From Sphingomonadaceae bacterium (GTDB lineage: Bacteria; Pseudomonadota; Alphaproteobacteria; Sphingomonadales; Sphingomonadaceae), in contig CANJCQ010000007.1 of NCBI GenBank assembly GCA_947473355.1, positions 1 to 64,000 on the forward strand: DNA of 64,000 nucleotides. Direction: 5' to 3'. Shown piece after piece: positions 1 to 8,741 of the stretch. Position numbers and translations under genes: made by a program. The notes under the pieces are model-generated. The model was not told the origin of the DNA. It saw only the letters and a list, made by a program, of their open reading frames with translations, and ran no database searches. Each line of letters opens with the position of its first letter. Position 1 is the stretch's first letter.

Positions 1-44
1 AGTTCCGCATGGGCATAAGGCGCTCGAGTGGTATCGGTCCACAT
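1..44 (-). CDS. IS5-family transposase, N-terminus only
   Basis: Reading leftwards from an ATG at 44-42, the frame gives MWTDTTRAPYAHAE and runs off the window edge. This resembles the MWT.TTR.xY.R start typical of IS5-group transposases in sphingomonads. A good ribosome site (GGAG) lies about six bases upstream. Only the extreme N-terminus is visible, so the DDE catalytic residues cannot be checked. The call rests on remembered family resemblance of the first residues and should be treated as tentative. Confidence 0.5.
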   Translation of the reverse strand, partial: MWTDTTRAPYAHAE

Positions 45-85
45 CGTTGATCTCCGGAAGTTTTCGCAAAAACCCCTGAATCAAT
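1..85 (-). mobile_element. End of an IS5-like insertion sequence (partial)
   Basis: The first bases hold the start of a transposase-like reading frame on the minus strand, preceded by a purine-rich ribosome site and a short T/A-rich stretch (positions 45-85) that would be the non-coding end of the element. The exact tip and target duplication cannot be fixed because the other end lies outside the window. The next gene begins within a few bases of this stretch, as expected if the element landed in or beside that gene. Element identity rests on 14 codons only. Confidence 0.4.
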
Positions 86-88
86 GAC

Positions 89-1057
89 TTGGGCTGGCGT
101 CAAGCCAACCCGCTGATACTACTCAACTTAATTTCGGATCAGGCTCTAACCGATTTTCAGCGCAGCGTGCCGGGCGAGCGCCTTTGCGAGGCATTTGGCG
201 AAGGGCTGCTGGAGCGATTGATCGCATCAAGACAGGTCGAACATCTGCCAGGGCTGATGCAAGGGATTGAGCATCTGATCCTGACCAGCGCCGATCTCGA
301 ACACGCCTTTGGTCGCCAGTTCATCCGACCGGACAAACTCAGACTCTATGCCGGACGCCGTGAAGTCGATCTGGAGCTCATGAAGGTCAAGCACAACGAC
401 AGGATCGATCTTCAGCGTTTGGCGCAATTGTTTGCCCAAGGTGTCACGGCGGTAGTCAACCGTGTAGACCGGAGCTTTCCCGCAATTTCGGATATGGTCA
501 ACACGCTGACCATGTGGTTGCGCGAATCGATCGAGGTCGTTGCGGTTATGTCGTTTGGCGAACAATCGGGAATTTCTGCGCACCATGATCATGAAAATGT
601 CTTCATCGTTCAGCTTGAAGGCGGCAAGGAGTGGACTTTGCTTGGGAATCCTGTCCCGCTTGGATGGTGCGGCAATGGTCCCTGCGAAGCGGCCGAAACC
701 GAGAGGAAGCTGACTCTGGCAGCCGGCGATGTCATGTTTCTGCCGGTCGGGCAGCGCCATTTTTGCCGGGCACTGGGCCAATCGCTCCACCTCGGCATTT
801 GCATCCGCCACACCACGGCGCGGGACATACTGGAAGATTTTGGCCTTCAGATGGCAAAGGATCCGGAGCTCAATGTGCCGCTGCTGGGCTTCTTGGGCGC
901 GGAGCATGAGCAGGCTCGAATTGAGGCCTTTAAAGCGCGAATGCACCAGTTGGTCGACGAACTTGATCTTTCTGGCGACTTGGCTGCGTTGCGCCAGAGG
1001 CGACGGCTCGTCAGCGATTTCACGTTTCCATCATCGCCGGCCGCCGAAAAATCCTGA
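89..1057 (+). CDS. JmjC/cupin-fold Fe(II)/2-oxoglutarate oxygenase, possibly 5'-truncated
   Basis: The product resembles JmjC-type cupin oxygenases (YcfD/RoxA-like ribosomal or peptide hydroxylases). A metal triad can be seen: H165-x-D167 in AHHDHENVFIVQLEGGKEW and the distal H224 in LPVGQRHF. Strands around these match the double-stranded beta-helix core, and a helical C-terminal part follows, as in this family. The frame has no ATG near its start. The first usable codon is TTG at 89, and an in-frame stop at 77-79 lies inside the presumed insertion-sequence end. The ATG at 84 is out of frame and hits a stop after ten codons. The N-terminus may therefore have been removed by the insertion, leaving the catalytic core intact. 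Substrate unknown; the family call is good, the functional state uncertain. Confidence 0.7.
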   Translation: MGWRQANPLILLNLISDQALTDFQRSVPGERLCEAFGEGLLERLIASRQVEHLPGLMQGIEHLILTSADLEHAFGRQFIRPDKLRLYAGRREVDLELMKVKHNDRIDLQRLAQLFAQGVTAVVNRVDRSFPAISDMVNTLTMWLRESIEVVAVMSFGEQSGISAHHDHENVFIVQLEGGKEWTLLGNPVPLGWCGNGPCEAAETERKLTLAAGDVMFLPVGQRHFCRALGQSLHLGICIRHTTARDILEDFGLQMAKDPELNVPLLGFLGAEHEQARIEAFKARMHQLVDELDLSGDLAALRQRRRLVSDFTFPSSPAAEKS

Positions 1058-1111
1058 CGCAGTTGACAGCCCAAGGCCGCTAGCTTAGTGGCGCCTCTCC
1101 CACGGGAATGC

Positions 1112-1188
<77 letters not shown>

Positions 1189-1258
1189 TTTATCGAAATG
1201 GATGCCTTTTCGCCATTGTCCAGCGGGCCCCCGCGCGGGAACAAACCACTCAAAAAGC

Positions 1259-1483
1259 TCAGCTCCAGCTGCCGGTTTCCATCCACTTGAGGAATCGCCT
1301 GACTGGCATGAGCCACAGCCAGACCACGCCGAGCACCACATAGGCAGGAAATTGCGCCAGCGCCGACCAGTTCGCGATCAAAGGGCCAACGAAATGGGCA
1401 ACAGCAGCGCCATAGAGCGCCAGCACGGCCATCAGGGTGAGAACCCCGACAGGTATCCGCCAGGTCGGCTCAGTGCGCATCAT
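1259..1483 (-). CDS. DUF2842 family small membrane protein
   Basis: A 74-residue protein with two predicted membrane helices (about residues 10-31 and 42-60) and a short basic C-terminal tail ending in a W-M-E-T-G segment, the pattern of the DUF2842 family of alphaproteobacteria. Its ATG overlaps the stop of the upstream 5-formyltetrahydrofolate cyclo-ligase gene by four bases (ATGA), so the two are translationally coupled. No function is known for the family. Confidence 0.75.
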   Translation of the reverse strand: MMRTEPTWRIPVGVLTLMAVLALYGAAVAHFVGPLIANWSALAQFPAYVVLGVVWLWLMPVRRFLKWMETGSWS

Positions 1484-2055
1484 ATGGCTCCTTCATAAAA
1501 GCGGGTCGGCGTGACCACGGCTTGCAGGGCCCGGTCGTGCGGCTCGCAGGGCAGATCATCGGCCAGTTGGCAATCCCAGGCAAGCCCGATGGGAATGGTA
1601 TCGCCGTTTGCCGCCAGCCAGCGATCATAGTGTCCGCCGCCCTGGCCCAGTCGCTCGCCCCGTGCGGTGAATGCCAGCAGGGGGACAAAGGCGAGGGCTG
1701 GGATCAATTCCGGCGCATCATCGCCGGGTTGCAGCGCGCCATAAGGACCGGGCTCCAGTCCGGCGTCCTCGAACGGATCAAGCCACTGGCGAAATCGCAT
1801 CGGCTCGTCCCTTGCCGCAAACCATGGCAGGGCAATCGTGCGGCCGTTCTCGAAAAACCACTGCGCATAGGCACGGGTCGGCGCTTCTTCGGCGGTCGCG
1901 TGATAGAGCCCAACTGTCGCCCCATCGCCAGCCATTGCCGCAATCGGGGCGGGTGGCCGCAGGAACAACAGCCTGCGCGTCACATCGGACAAAGCGGCAA
2001 CATGCGCGCGCCGGGCCTTGCGAAAGCGGGCACGCAGCAAAGGCTTTTCGTTCAC
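1480..2055 (-). CDS. fau: 5-formyltetrahydrofolate cyclo-ligase
   Basis: This enzyme converts 5-formyl-THF to 5,10-methenyl-THF with ATP, recovering stalled folate in the cytoplasm. The 191-residue product has the usual length and carries the diagnostic C-terminal motif GQGGGHYDRW at residues 138-147, plus an N-terminal basic R/K segment that contacts ATP in the family. It lies downstream of the 6S RNA and zapA on the same strand, the classic zapA-ssrS-ygfA order of proteobacteria, and overlaps the DUF2842 gene after it. Start at 2055 is the only ATG before the conserved N-terminus. Confidence 0.93.
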   Translation of the reverse strand: MNEKPLLRARFRKARRAHVAALSDVTRRLLFLRPPAPIAAMAGDGATVGLYHATAEEAPTRAYAQWFFENGRTIALPWFAARDEPMRFRQWLDPFEDAGLEPGPYGALQPGDDAPELIPALAFVPLLAFTARGERLGQGGGHYDRWLAANGDTIPIGLAWDCQLADDLPCEPHDRALQAVVTPTRFYEGAI

Positions 2056-2075
2056 TCAGGTCCTCGCGAAGTGGA

Positions 2076-2218
2076 CCAGATGAGTCGGAATTTGGTCCAG
2101 ATCGAGCCGAAAGGCGAGACTTTCGAGCATCGGAGCGCAGCGTACTTCAGTACGTGAGCACCGAAGCGCAAAAAATCGCGCTTTGCAGGCCGATATGGGC
2201 CAAATTCCGACCATCTGG
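2076..2218. repeat. Long inverted-repeat element next to 6S RNA
   Basis: Two arms of 22-23 bases face each other: 2076-2098 and 2197-2218. They match perfectly apart from one extra base and one substitution. Inside the element sits a second perfect hairpin, CGTACT-TC-AGTACG at 2141-2154, followed by an A-run. The whole could fold into a branched hairpin of about 143 nt in RNA or single-stranded DNA. There is no credible open reading frame inside. It fills most of the gap between the folate gene and the 6S RNA and abuts the presumed 6S 3' end. It looks like a dispersed intergenic element, but copy number cannot be judged here. Confidence 0.6.
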
Positions 2219-2220
2219 GA

Positions 2221-2386
2221 GGGTGACGGGCCCACCTTGGGTCGTTGCCGGGAAATCCACTGACGCGTTGACGTCAGGTGGGGACCATATGTGCCGGACC
2301 AGGGTCCAACCAGAGACAGCCCCCATAGGATTGCTTATAGCCTCAGGGATGTTCGAGCGGCTCGTGCCGGGCAGAACCCGTCATAC
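2221..2386 (-). ncRNA. ssrS: 6S RNA (SsrS)
   Basis: 6S RNA mimics an open promoter and sequesters sigma-70 RNA polymerase. Evidence is position (between zapA and the 5-FCL gene on the same strand) and structure: a terminal closing stem pairs TGACGGG near the 5' end (2383-2377) with CCCGTCA near the 3' end (2230-2224), giving a rod of about 165 nt with a central region of weak pairing. A short inverted repeat ACCCTA-TC-TAGGGT (2385-2398) overlaps the 5' end and probable promoter. Exact ends are estimates. Confidence 0.72.
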
Positions 2387-2406
2387 CCTATCTAGGGTGT
2401 CCGGCC

Positions 2407-2721
2407 TCAACCCTCAAGGGATGAGGCGAGATTTTCCAGGGTTGTCGCCAGATCATCAAGCCGAAGTGCCATGGCGGGCGCGATTTGTGCCGGTGTGGCT
2501 TCAGGCTCAGCCGCCTTTGCGCCGCCCGCTTCATGCAATTCGTCAGCCAGCAACAGCGCAGCGAACAGCAGTGTGCGGGTTTCAGCCTGGCCCGACATGT
2601 CGCCCATGGCAGCCAATTTTTTGTCGATTAGCGTGCCGAGGCCCAGAACATGGCGTTCTTCGCCTTCGGCGCAGGCGACCGTGTAGCTGCGACCGCCAAT
2701 TGAAAGAGTGACATTGCTCAT
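2407..2721 (-). CDS. zapA: Cell division protein ZapA
   Basis: ZapA binds and bundles FtsZ filaments at the division ring. The 104-residue product has the family layout: an N-terminal beta-rich FtsZ-binding part (VTLSIGGRSYTVACAEGEE) and a helical C-terminal dimerisation half. Its ATG overlaps the stop of the upstream small coiled-coil gene by four bases, so both are made together. The 6S RNA follows directly, the conserved arrangement in proteobacteria. Confidence 0.92.
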   Translation of the reverse strand: MSNVTLSIGGRSYTVACAEGEERHVLGLGTLIDKKLAAMGDMSGQAETRTLLFAALLLADELHEAGGAKAAEPEATPAQIAPAMALRLDDLATTLENLASSLEG

Positions 2722-2930
2722 TTGGCGCCCGTCGCTCCGTCTTGCCCGGCAATCAATCCGTCAAGCTGGCCGAGCGCCTGCGTCACGGCCGTGCGTAGCG
2801 CCTGATGCCGCGCCGCAAGATCGCCATCGGTATGACCGGATGTGGCGGGAGCGCGCGATGCAACTGCCTCAAGCCGGGCAATTGCCGCGTCAATCCGCGC
2901 CAGCGCGCTTTCGGGGGAGGACCCTTCCAT
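2718..2930 (-). CDS. Small coiled-coil protein coupled to ZapA (ZauP-like)
   Basis: A 70-residue acidic and alanine-rich protein with a heptad-like N-terminal helix (residues about 8-27) and a second helix (about 40-62), no membrane segment and no cysteine. It sits immediately upstream of zapA and overlaps it by four bases. Caulobacter has a coiled-coil partner, ZauP, encoded upstream of zapA, and this gene is the positional equivalent. Sequence similarity cannot be judged by eye at this length, so the role in division is inferred from context. Confidence 0.6.
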   Translation of the reverse strand: MEGSSPESALARIDAAIARLEAVASRAPATSGHTDGDLAARHQALRTAVTQALGQLDGLIAGQDGATGAK

Positions 2931-3115
2931 ATGGTGCTCGCTAGCGTAAAAGCGGGTGACTGCATAGAGTTGACGGCATAATCTTCCACCACTTCGCGGA
3001 TATTCACCTGGTTCGCAGTGACGGAGAAGGGACCTGCGCTTGACCTCGCGCGGCCTCTGCCTAAAGGGAGCGGCATCGAATCGTCCCTTTCTTGCCGATT
3101 TCCGGAGCTTTCCCG

Positions 3116-5092
3116 ATGAGTCTCGATCCTGCCCGCCTGGGGCCCATGGCCAATGCCATCCGCGCCCTGTCGATGGATGCGGTGCAGGCTGCCAACTCCG
3201 GCCATCCTGGCATGCCGATGGGCATGGCCGATGTCGCTGCAGTGCTCTATTCGCAGTTCCTCAAGTTTGATCCCGCCGCGCCCAAGTGGCCAGACCGCGA
3301 TCGCTTCGTGCTTTCCGCCGGGCACGGCTCGATGCTGCTCTATTCGCTGCTTCATCTCAGCGGCTACGCCCATCCTACGATGGATGAGATCCGCGGCTTC
3401 CGCACACTGGGCAGCCCCTGCGCCGGGCACCCCGAAAATGTTCACCTCGAAGGCGCCGAATGCACTACCGGTCCGCTGGGACAAGGTCTGGCAATGGGCG
3501 TCGGTATGGCCATGGCCGAACGCCACCTCAATGCCACTTTCGGCGATGCGCTGGTAGATCACCGCACCTGGGTGGTGGCAGGCGATGGCTGCCTGATGGA
3601 AGGCATCAACCACGAAGCTATCGGGCTTGCCGGGCATTTGCAGCTCGGCCGGCTGATCGTGCTGTGGGACGACAACCGCATCACCATCGATGGCGGCACA
3701 AACCTCTCGACCAGCGAGGATATTCCCGCACGCTATCAGGCGACCGGCTGGCACACCGAGGCCTGCGACGGCCACGACCCCGCCGATATCGCTCGCGCCC
3801 TGGCCGCCGCCATGGCCGATCCGCGGCCGTCGCTGGTTGCCTGCCGCACGGTCATTGGCAAGGGCTCGCCGAACAAGCAGGGCACGCACAATGTCCACGG
3901 CGCCGCACTGGGGGCTGATGAAGTCGCGGCGACCCGCACTGCACTGGGATGGACCGCGCCTGCCTTCGAAATCCCCGCCCAGATCCTCGCCGACTGGCGC
4001 TCGCTGGGCGCCAAGGGTGCAAAAACTCATGCGGATTGGGCAAAGCGGCTCGCAAGCGATTCGAATGCCAAGCACTTTTCTTCACAGATGGCAGGCGAAA
4101 TTCCGCCGCTCAAGGGCTGGAAGGATTATTGCGAGGGCCTGGCAGTAGACATGCCAAAGCTCGCAACTCGCAAGTCGAGCGAGAACGCGCTGGGCGTGCT
4201 GACCGCAGCCGTGCCCGCGATGGTTGGTGGCTCGGCGGACCTCACTGGATCGAACAACACCAAGACCGCCTCGACCCTGCCCTACAGCGCCGAGGACTAT
4301 TCGGGCCGCTATGTCTATTATGGCATCCGCGAATTCGGCATGGCCGCCGCGATGAACGGCATGGCGCTGCACGGCGGCGTGCTACCCTATGGCGGAACAT
4401 TCATGGTCTTTTCGGACTATTGCCGAAATGCCATCCGCCTTTCAGCCATCCAGCAGGCCCGCGTGGTCTATGTGCTGACCCACGATTCGATCGGGCTTGG
4501 CGAAGATGGTCCGACCCATCAGCCAATTGAGCATCTGGCCTCGCTGCGCGCGATCCCCGGTCTGTGGGTGATGCGCCCGGCCGATGCGATGGAGACCGCC
4601 GAGTGCTGGGAACTGGCGCTGCGCCGCAAGGACGGTCCCTCGGCGCTGGCACTGTCCCGCCAGAACCTGCCCGCGGTGCGCGAGGATGCCGACGAAAACC
4701 TGTGCCTGCGCGGCGCATACCGGCTGATCTCATGCGAGGCCGAGCTCAAGGTCGTGTTGCTGGCGACGGGTTCGGAAGTGCAGATCGCCTGCCAGATCGC
4801 CGAGTCGCTCGAAGCTGAAGACATCGGCACCGACGTCATTTCGATGCCCTGCTGGGAACTGTTCGACCTGCAGGATGCCGATTATCGCGAAAGCCTGATC
4901 CCCGATGACGTGCTGGTCGTCTCGATCGAGGCCGGCAGCACTATGGGCTGGCACAAATATACCGGGCGCCAAGGCCTGACGATTGGCATTGACACTTTCG
5001 GAGCCTCGGCTCCGGACAATGTTCTGTTCAAGCATTTCGGCTTCACCGCCGAAGCGATCATTCCACAAATCAAAGCAAAAATAAGCACCTAG
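3116..5092 (+). CDS. tkt: Transketolase
   Basis: Transketolase moves two-carbon units between sugar phosphates using thiamine diphosphate (pentose phosphate and Calvin-type reactions). The 658-residue product has the full layout: ThDP/metal-binding GDGCLMEG at about residues 156-163, the pyrimidine domain with the transketolase signature [13 protein letters not shown] near 462, and a C-terminal domain. The ATG at 3116 is preferred over the one at 3092 because GGAG lies about eight bases before it and the protein then begins at the conserved N-terminus. It starts a same-strand glycolytic series with gap, pgk and fba. The divergent gene on the left is the zapA unit. Confidence 0.96.
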   Translation: MSLDPARLGPMANAIRALSMDAVQAANSGHPGMPMGMADVAAVLYSQFLKFDPAAPKWPDRDRFVLSAGHGSMLLYSLLHLSGYAHPTMDEIRGFRTLGSPCAGHPENVHLEGAECTTGPLGQGLAMGVGMAMAERHLNATFGDALVDHRTWVVAGDGCLMEGINHEAIGLAGHLQLGRLIVLWDDNRITIDGGTNLSTSEDIPARYQATGWHTEACDGHDPADIARALAAAMADPRPSLVACRTVIGKGSPNKQGTHNVHGAALGADEVAATRTALGWTAPAFEIPAQILADWRSLGAKGAKTHADWAKRLASDSNAKHFSSQMAGEIPPLKGWKDYCEGLAVDMPKLATRKSSENALGVLTAAVPAMVGGSADLTGSNNTKTASTLPYSAEDYSGRYVYYGIREFGMAAAMNGMALHGGVLPYGGTFMVFSDYCRNAIRLSAIQQARVVYVLTHDSIGLGEDGPTHQPIEHLASLRAIPGLWVMRPADAMETAECWELALRRKDGPSALALSRQNLPAVREDADENLCLRGAYRLISCEAELKVVLLATGSEVQIACQIAESLEAEDIGTDVISMPCWELFDLQDADYRESLIPDDVLVVSIEAGSTMGWHKYTGRQGLTIGIDTFGASAPDNVLFKHFGFTAEAIIPQIKAKIST

Positions 5093-5106
5093 CAGGAGTA
5101 TTTGAC

Positions 5107-6114
5107 ATGGCGATCAAGGTTGCAATCAACGGTTTCGGGCGCATCGGGCGCAATGTCGCGCGCGCGATCATTGAGCGTCCGGACTGTGGGCTCGAGCTGG
5201 TCTCGATTAACGATCTCGCCGATGCCCAGGCCAACGCCCGGCTGTTTCAGCGCGATTCGGTGCACGGGCCATTCAGCGGGACGGTCGCAGTCGATGGCAA
5301 TGATCTGATCATCAATGGCAAGCGGGTGCATGTTACCGCCGAGCGCGATCCGGCCAATCTGCCGCATGCGGCCAACGGCATCGACATCGCGCTCGAATGC
5401 ACCGGCTTTTTCGCCAGTCGCGCGGGCGGCCAGAAGCATCTCGATGCCGGGGCAAAACGCGTGCTGATCTCGGCTCCGGCCAAAGACGTCGATTTGATGG
5501 TGGTCTTCGGGGTCAATCATGAAAAGCTGACAACGGCGCATGCCATCGTTTCCAACGCCAGTTGCACCACCAATTGCCTCGCGCCATTAGCCAAGGTGCT
5601 CAACGATGCCATCGGCATCGAGCGCGGGCTGATGACCACGATCCATTCCTATACCAACGACCAGAGGATCCTCGACCAGATCCACGAAGACCCGCGCCGC
5701 GCCCGAGCTGCCGCCATGTCGATGATCCCGACCACCACCGGCGCTGCCCGCGCGGTCGGCGAAGTGCTGCCGGAACTCAAGGGTAAGCTCGATGGCACGT
5801 CGATCCGGGTGCCGACGCCCAATGTCTCGGTGGTCGATCTGACTTTCACACCCAGGCGCGATACCACGGTCGAGGAAGTCAACGGTCTGCTCAAGGCCGC
5901 CTCGGAAGGCGCGCTCAAGGGCGTGCTGGGCTATACCGACGAGCCGCTGGTCTCGATCGACTTCAACCACGATGCGCACAGCTCGACGATCGACAGCCTC
6001 GAAACCGCGGTGCTCGAAGGCAAGCTGGTCCGCGTGCTCAGCTGGTATGACAACGAGTGGGGCTTCTCGAACCGGATGGTCGACACCGCCGGAGCGATGG
6101 GCAAGCTGATCTGA
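5107..6114 (+). CDS. gap: Glyceraldehyde-3-phosphate dehydrogenase, type I
   Basis: The enzyme oxidises glyceraldehyde-3-phosphate to 1,3-bisphosphoglycerate with NAD. The 335-residue product has the Rossmann motif [10 protein letters not shown] at residues 7-16 and the active-site segment SNASCTTNC with catalytic C153. It follows tkt by 14 bases with a clear AGGAG site, so it is probably cotranscribed. A GC-rich hairpin separates it from pgk. Confidence 0.97.
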   Translation: MAIKVAINGFGRIGRNVARAIIERPDCGLELVSINDLADAQANARLFQRDSVHGPFSGTVAVDGNDLIINGKRVHVTAERDPANLPHAANGIDIALECTGFFASRAGGQKHLDAGAKRVLISAPAKDVDLMVVFGVNHEKLTTAHAIVSNASCTTNCLAPLAKVLNDAIGIERGLMTTIHSYTNDQRILDQIHEDPRRARAAAMSMIPTTTGAARAVGEVLPELKGKLDGTSIRVPTPNVSVVDLTFTPRRDTTVEEVNGLLKAASEGALKGVLGYTDEPLVSIDFNHDAHSSTIDSLETAVLEGKLVRVLSWYDNEWGFSNRMVDTAGAMGKLI

Positions 6115-6123
6115 ACCTGACAC

Positions 6124-6143
6124 CCCTCCCGCAGGCGGGAGGG
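6124..6143 (+). promoter_or_regulatory. GC-rich intergenic hairpin between gap and pgk
   Basis: CCCTCCCGC-AG-GCGGGAGGG is a perfect nine-base-pair stem with a two-base loop. No T-run follows, so it is not a standard intrinsic terminator. It may protect mRNA ends, mark RNA processing or cause partial termination between gap and pgk. Confidence 0.6.
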
Positions 6144-6160
6144 GGACTGTGGAGCTGACA

Positions 6161-7363
6161 ATGACCAAATTCCGCACGCTCGACGATCTCGGTGATGTCA
6201 CCGGCAAGGTCGCCCTCGTCCGCGTCGATCTCAACCTGCCGATGCAGGACGGCGCGGTCACTGACGACACTCGCATCCGCGCTGCCCTGCCGACCATCAA
6301 TGAACTGGCCGACAAGGGCGCGAAAGTGCTGCTACTTGCCCATTTCGGTCGCCCCAAGGGCGCGCGCAATTCCGAGCAGTCGCTGTCCATGGTGGTCGGC
6401 GCGGTCAGCACAGTCCTGGGCCGCGAAGTGATGTTCTGCCCCGAAATTGCGGGGCCTGTCGTCGCGCAGACCGTCGGCATCCTGCGCCCCGGCGACGTGG
6501 CGATCCTCGAAAACACCCGCTTCTGGCCGGGCGAGGAAAAGAACGATCCGGAACTGGCCAAGGCCATCGCCGCCAATGGCGATTTCTACGTCAACGACGC
6601 CTTCTCCGCCGCGCACCGCGCCCATGCCACCACCGAAGGTCTCGCGCACTTGCTCCCCGCCTATGCCGGGCGCTCGATGCAGGCTGAGTTGGAGGCGCTG
6701 GAAAAGGCGCTGGGCAATCCCGAGCGGCCGGTTGCGGCCGTGGTTGGCGGCGCGAAAGTTTCCTCCAAGCTCGATGTGTTGACCCACCTGGTAAGCCAGG
6801 TCGATCACCTGATCATCGGCGGCGGCATGGCCAACACGTTCCTCGCTGCCAAGGGCGTCGATGTCGGCAAATCATTGTGCGAGCACGAGCTGGCGGGCAC
6901 CGTGACCGAAATTCTGGCTGCGGCGGACAAGTCGGGCTGCACCGTCCATCTGCCCTATGACGTTGTTGTCTCGAAGGAATTCACCGCCAATCCGCCAAGC
7001 CTGCGCACCTGCAACGTCCATGAAGTTGCTGCTGACGAGATGATCCTCGATATCGGCCCGGCAGCGACTGAAGCGCTGGCCGATGTCCTCAAGACCTGCC
7101 GTACACTGGTGTGGAACGGTCCCTTGGGAGCATTCGAACTCCCGCCCTTCGATAAGGCCACCGTGGCGCTCGCCAAGACCGCCGCCGCGCTCACCCGCGA
7201 GGGCTCGCTGATCTCGGTTGCCGGCGGCGGAGACACGGTCTCGGCGCTCAATCATGCCGCCGTGGCGGGCGATTTCAGCTATGTTTCAACCGCAGGCGGC
7301 GCTTTCCTCGAATGGATGGAAGGGCGCGAGCTGCCGGGGGTGGCTGTGCTCGAACTTGCCTGA
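6161..7363 (+). CDS. pgk: Phosphoglycerate kinase
   Basis: Pgk transfers phosphate from 1,3-bisphosphoglycerate to ADP. The 400-residue protein shows the N-terminal [12 protein letters not shown] loop, [10 protein letters not shown], the hinge region [14 protein letters not shown] and the C-terminal nucleotide loop [11 protein letters not shown]. The ATG at 6161 is chosen over the GTG at 6149: GGAG lies at the right distance and the product then starts like its family. It continues the glycolytic unit after gap. Confidence 0.96.
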   Translation: MTKFRTLDDLGDVTGKVALVRVDLNLPMQDGAVTDDTRIRAALPTINELADKGAKVLLLAHFGRPKGARNSEQSLSMVVGAVSTVLGREVMFCPEIAGPVVAQTVGILRPGDVAILENTRFWPGEEKNDPELAKAIAANGDFYVNDAFSAAHRAHATTEGLAHLLPAYAGRSMQAELEALEKALGNPERPVAAVVGGAKVSSKLDVLTHLVSQVDHLIIGGGMANTFLAAKGVDVGKSLCEHELAGTVTEILAAADKSGCTVHLPYDVVVSKEFTANPPSLRTCNVHEVAADEMILDIGPAATEALADVLKTCRTLVWNGPLGAFELPPFDKATVALAKTAAALTREGSLISVAGGGDTVSALNHAAVAGDFSYVSTAGGAFLEWMEGRELPGVAVLELA

Positions 7364-7441
7364 CCTTATCGGTTGATCTGCAAGGCGAAACGTTCCAGTT
7401 TGCCCCTAACGGCTGCCAAAGCCGAATTTGGGGATGATGGA

Positions 7442-8638
7442 ATGACGGCGGACAAATCTTCGGAGCGGGGGCAGAACCTCCCGCTCATCGCCTGCATTGC
7501 GCTGTGCATGCTCGCCCCCTTGAGCGGCCTCGCGCACAGCGGCATTTCGCCGATCATGCCGCAAATCACGGCCCACTTTGCCGCAGTGCCCAATGCAGGG
7601 GTGCTGGTCCGTCTGATGGCGACCGGGCTCAGCGCGGCGATGATTTTCGGCGCGCTGATCAGCGGTCCTTTGGCCGAACGCATCGGGCAATTGCGCCTGC
7701 TTTATGCCATGTTGGCGCTGTTCGCGATTGGTGGTGCGGCGGGTTTCGTGCTCGATAACCTCTATCTGATGGTTGCAAGCCGGATCATGCTGGGGGTGGC
7801 TAATGCCACTGCCGGCGTTCTCGCCATGGCGCTGGTGACGACTTGCGTTGCCGAAAGCGCGCGCGATCGCTGGATGGGGTTCTATATTGTCACCGGCAAC
7901 ATCGGTTCGCTGGTTTTCGTCACGGCTGCGGGCGCGCTCGGCCATATCGACTGGCGGCTGGTGTTCTTGTTGCATCTGATTGCTCTGCCAGTCGCGCTGT
8001 TCATCGGGCTGACTTTTACCGGGCAGCCTGCGGCGGCTCGAGAAGCTGATGCCGGGGCAGTCAAGCAGGGCGGCATTCCCTGGGGCTGGACCCTTTTCGG
8101 CCTCCTGTGCGGCGGTGTGGGCACTTCGACATTCGTCTTCCTGCCGTTCCATCTCGCCAAGATCGGCCTGGGCGATCCCGCCAAGGTCGCGCCGCTGATC
8201 ATGGTTTCGATGCTGTTCGGCTCTCTGGGTGCTTTCGGATTTGGCTGGATCCGCAAATACCTGTCGGTTCTGGCAGTTTTCATGGCTGGCTTTGCCACCA
8301 CCGGGGCGGGGCTGTTGCTGGCCTTGGCAACCACAAGCTACCCGGTGCTGCTGGTGTCAGCCGCAATTTTTGGGGGCGGGTTCGGCGTAGTGACCCCCAA
8401 CCTGTTCGCGGCCGTCGGCGCCGCGACCGGGCCGGAACTGCGGCCGCGCTTCATCGGCTTCGTGCGCGCGGGCTTCTATGCCGGGCCGCTGGTCGCGCAA
8501 TTCGTGCTCGAACTGGTGCTGCGGCGCAGCGGGCCGATGGGCGCTGTGCTGGGGATTGCGCTGGCTGCCTTTGCCGCAGCTGGAATTTCCTGGCTCGCGC
8601 GAGGCATGTTTGCTCCGGCTGAAGCAAAACCAGCCTGA
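7442..8638 (+). CDS. MFS transporter (Bcr/arabinose-efflux type)
   Basis: A membrane carrier of about 398 residues with roughly 12 hydrophobic segments and the MFS loop 2-3 motif seen here as GPLAERIGQLRLL. The ATG at 7442 is chosen since the product then has the usual short cytoplasmic N-terminus; an upstream TTG at 7373 would add 23 atypical residues. It sits between pgk and the aldolase gene on the same strand, but its substrate cannot be inferred. Efflux of small molecules is the most common role in this subgroup. Confidence 0.8.
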   Translation: MTADKSSERGQNLPLIACIALCMLAPLSGLAHSGISPIMPQITAHFAAVPNAGVLVRLMATGLSAAMIFGALISGPLAERIGQLRLLYAMLALFAIGGAAGFVLDNLYLMVASRIMLGVANATAGVLAMALVTTCVAESARDRWMGFYIVTGNIGSLVFVTAAGALGHIDWRLVFLLHLIALPVALFIGLTFTGQPAAAREADAGAVKQGGIPWGWTLFGLLCGGVGTSTFVFLPFHLAKIGLGDPAKVAPLIMVSMLFGSLGAFGFGWIRKYLSVLAVFMAGFATTGAGLLLALATTSYPVLLVSAAIFGGGFGVVTPNLFAAVGAATGPELRPRFIGFVRAGFYAGPLVAQFVLELVLRRSGPMGAVLGIALAAFAAAGISWLARGMFAPAEAKPA

Positions 8639-8741
8639 TGCAGACAACGTTTTTCCACACAATTGCTTAAGCACCTTGAGGCAAAGCGCGCGGCACGCTA
8701 GTCGCGCCTCCAGCAAAACCACAGATACAGGACAGGACCCC

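Noticed and set aside
2085-2230. Possible small protein gene between 5-FCL and zapA
   Set aside because: The stretch is dominated by inverted repeats and the 6S RNA; no ribosome site or conserved peptide.
2783-4075. Minus-strand frame of 430 codons over the start of tkt
   Set aside because: Overlaps transketolase and the ZauP-like gene; low-complexity composition and no family match.
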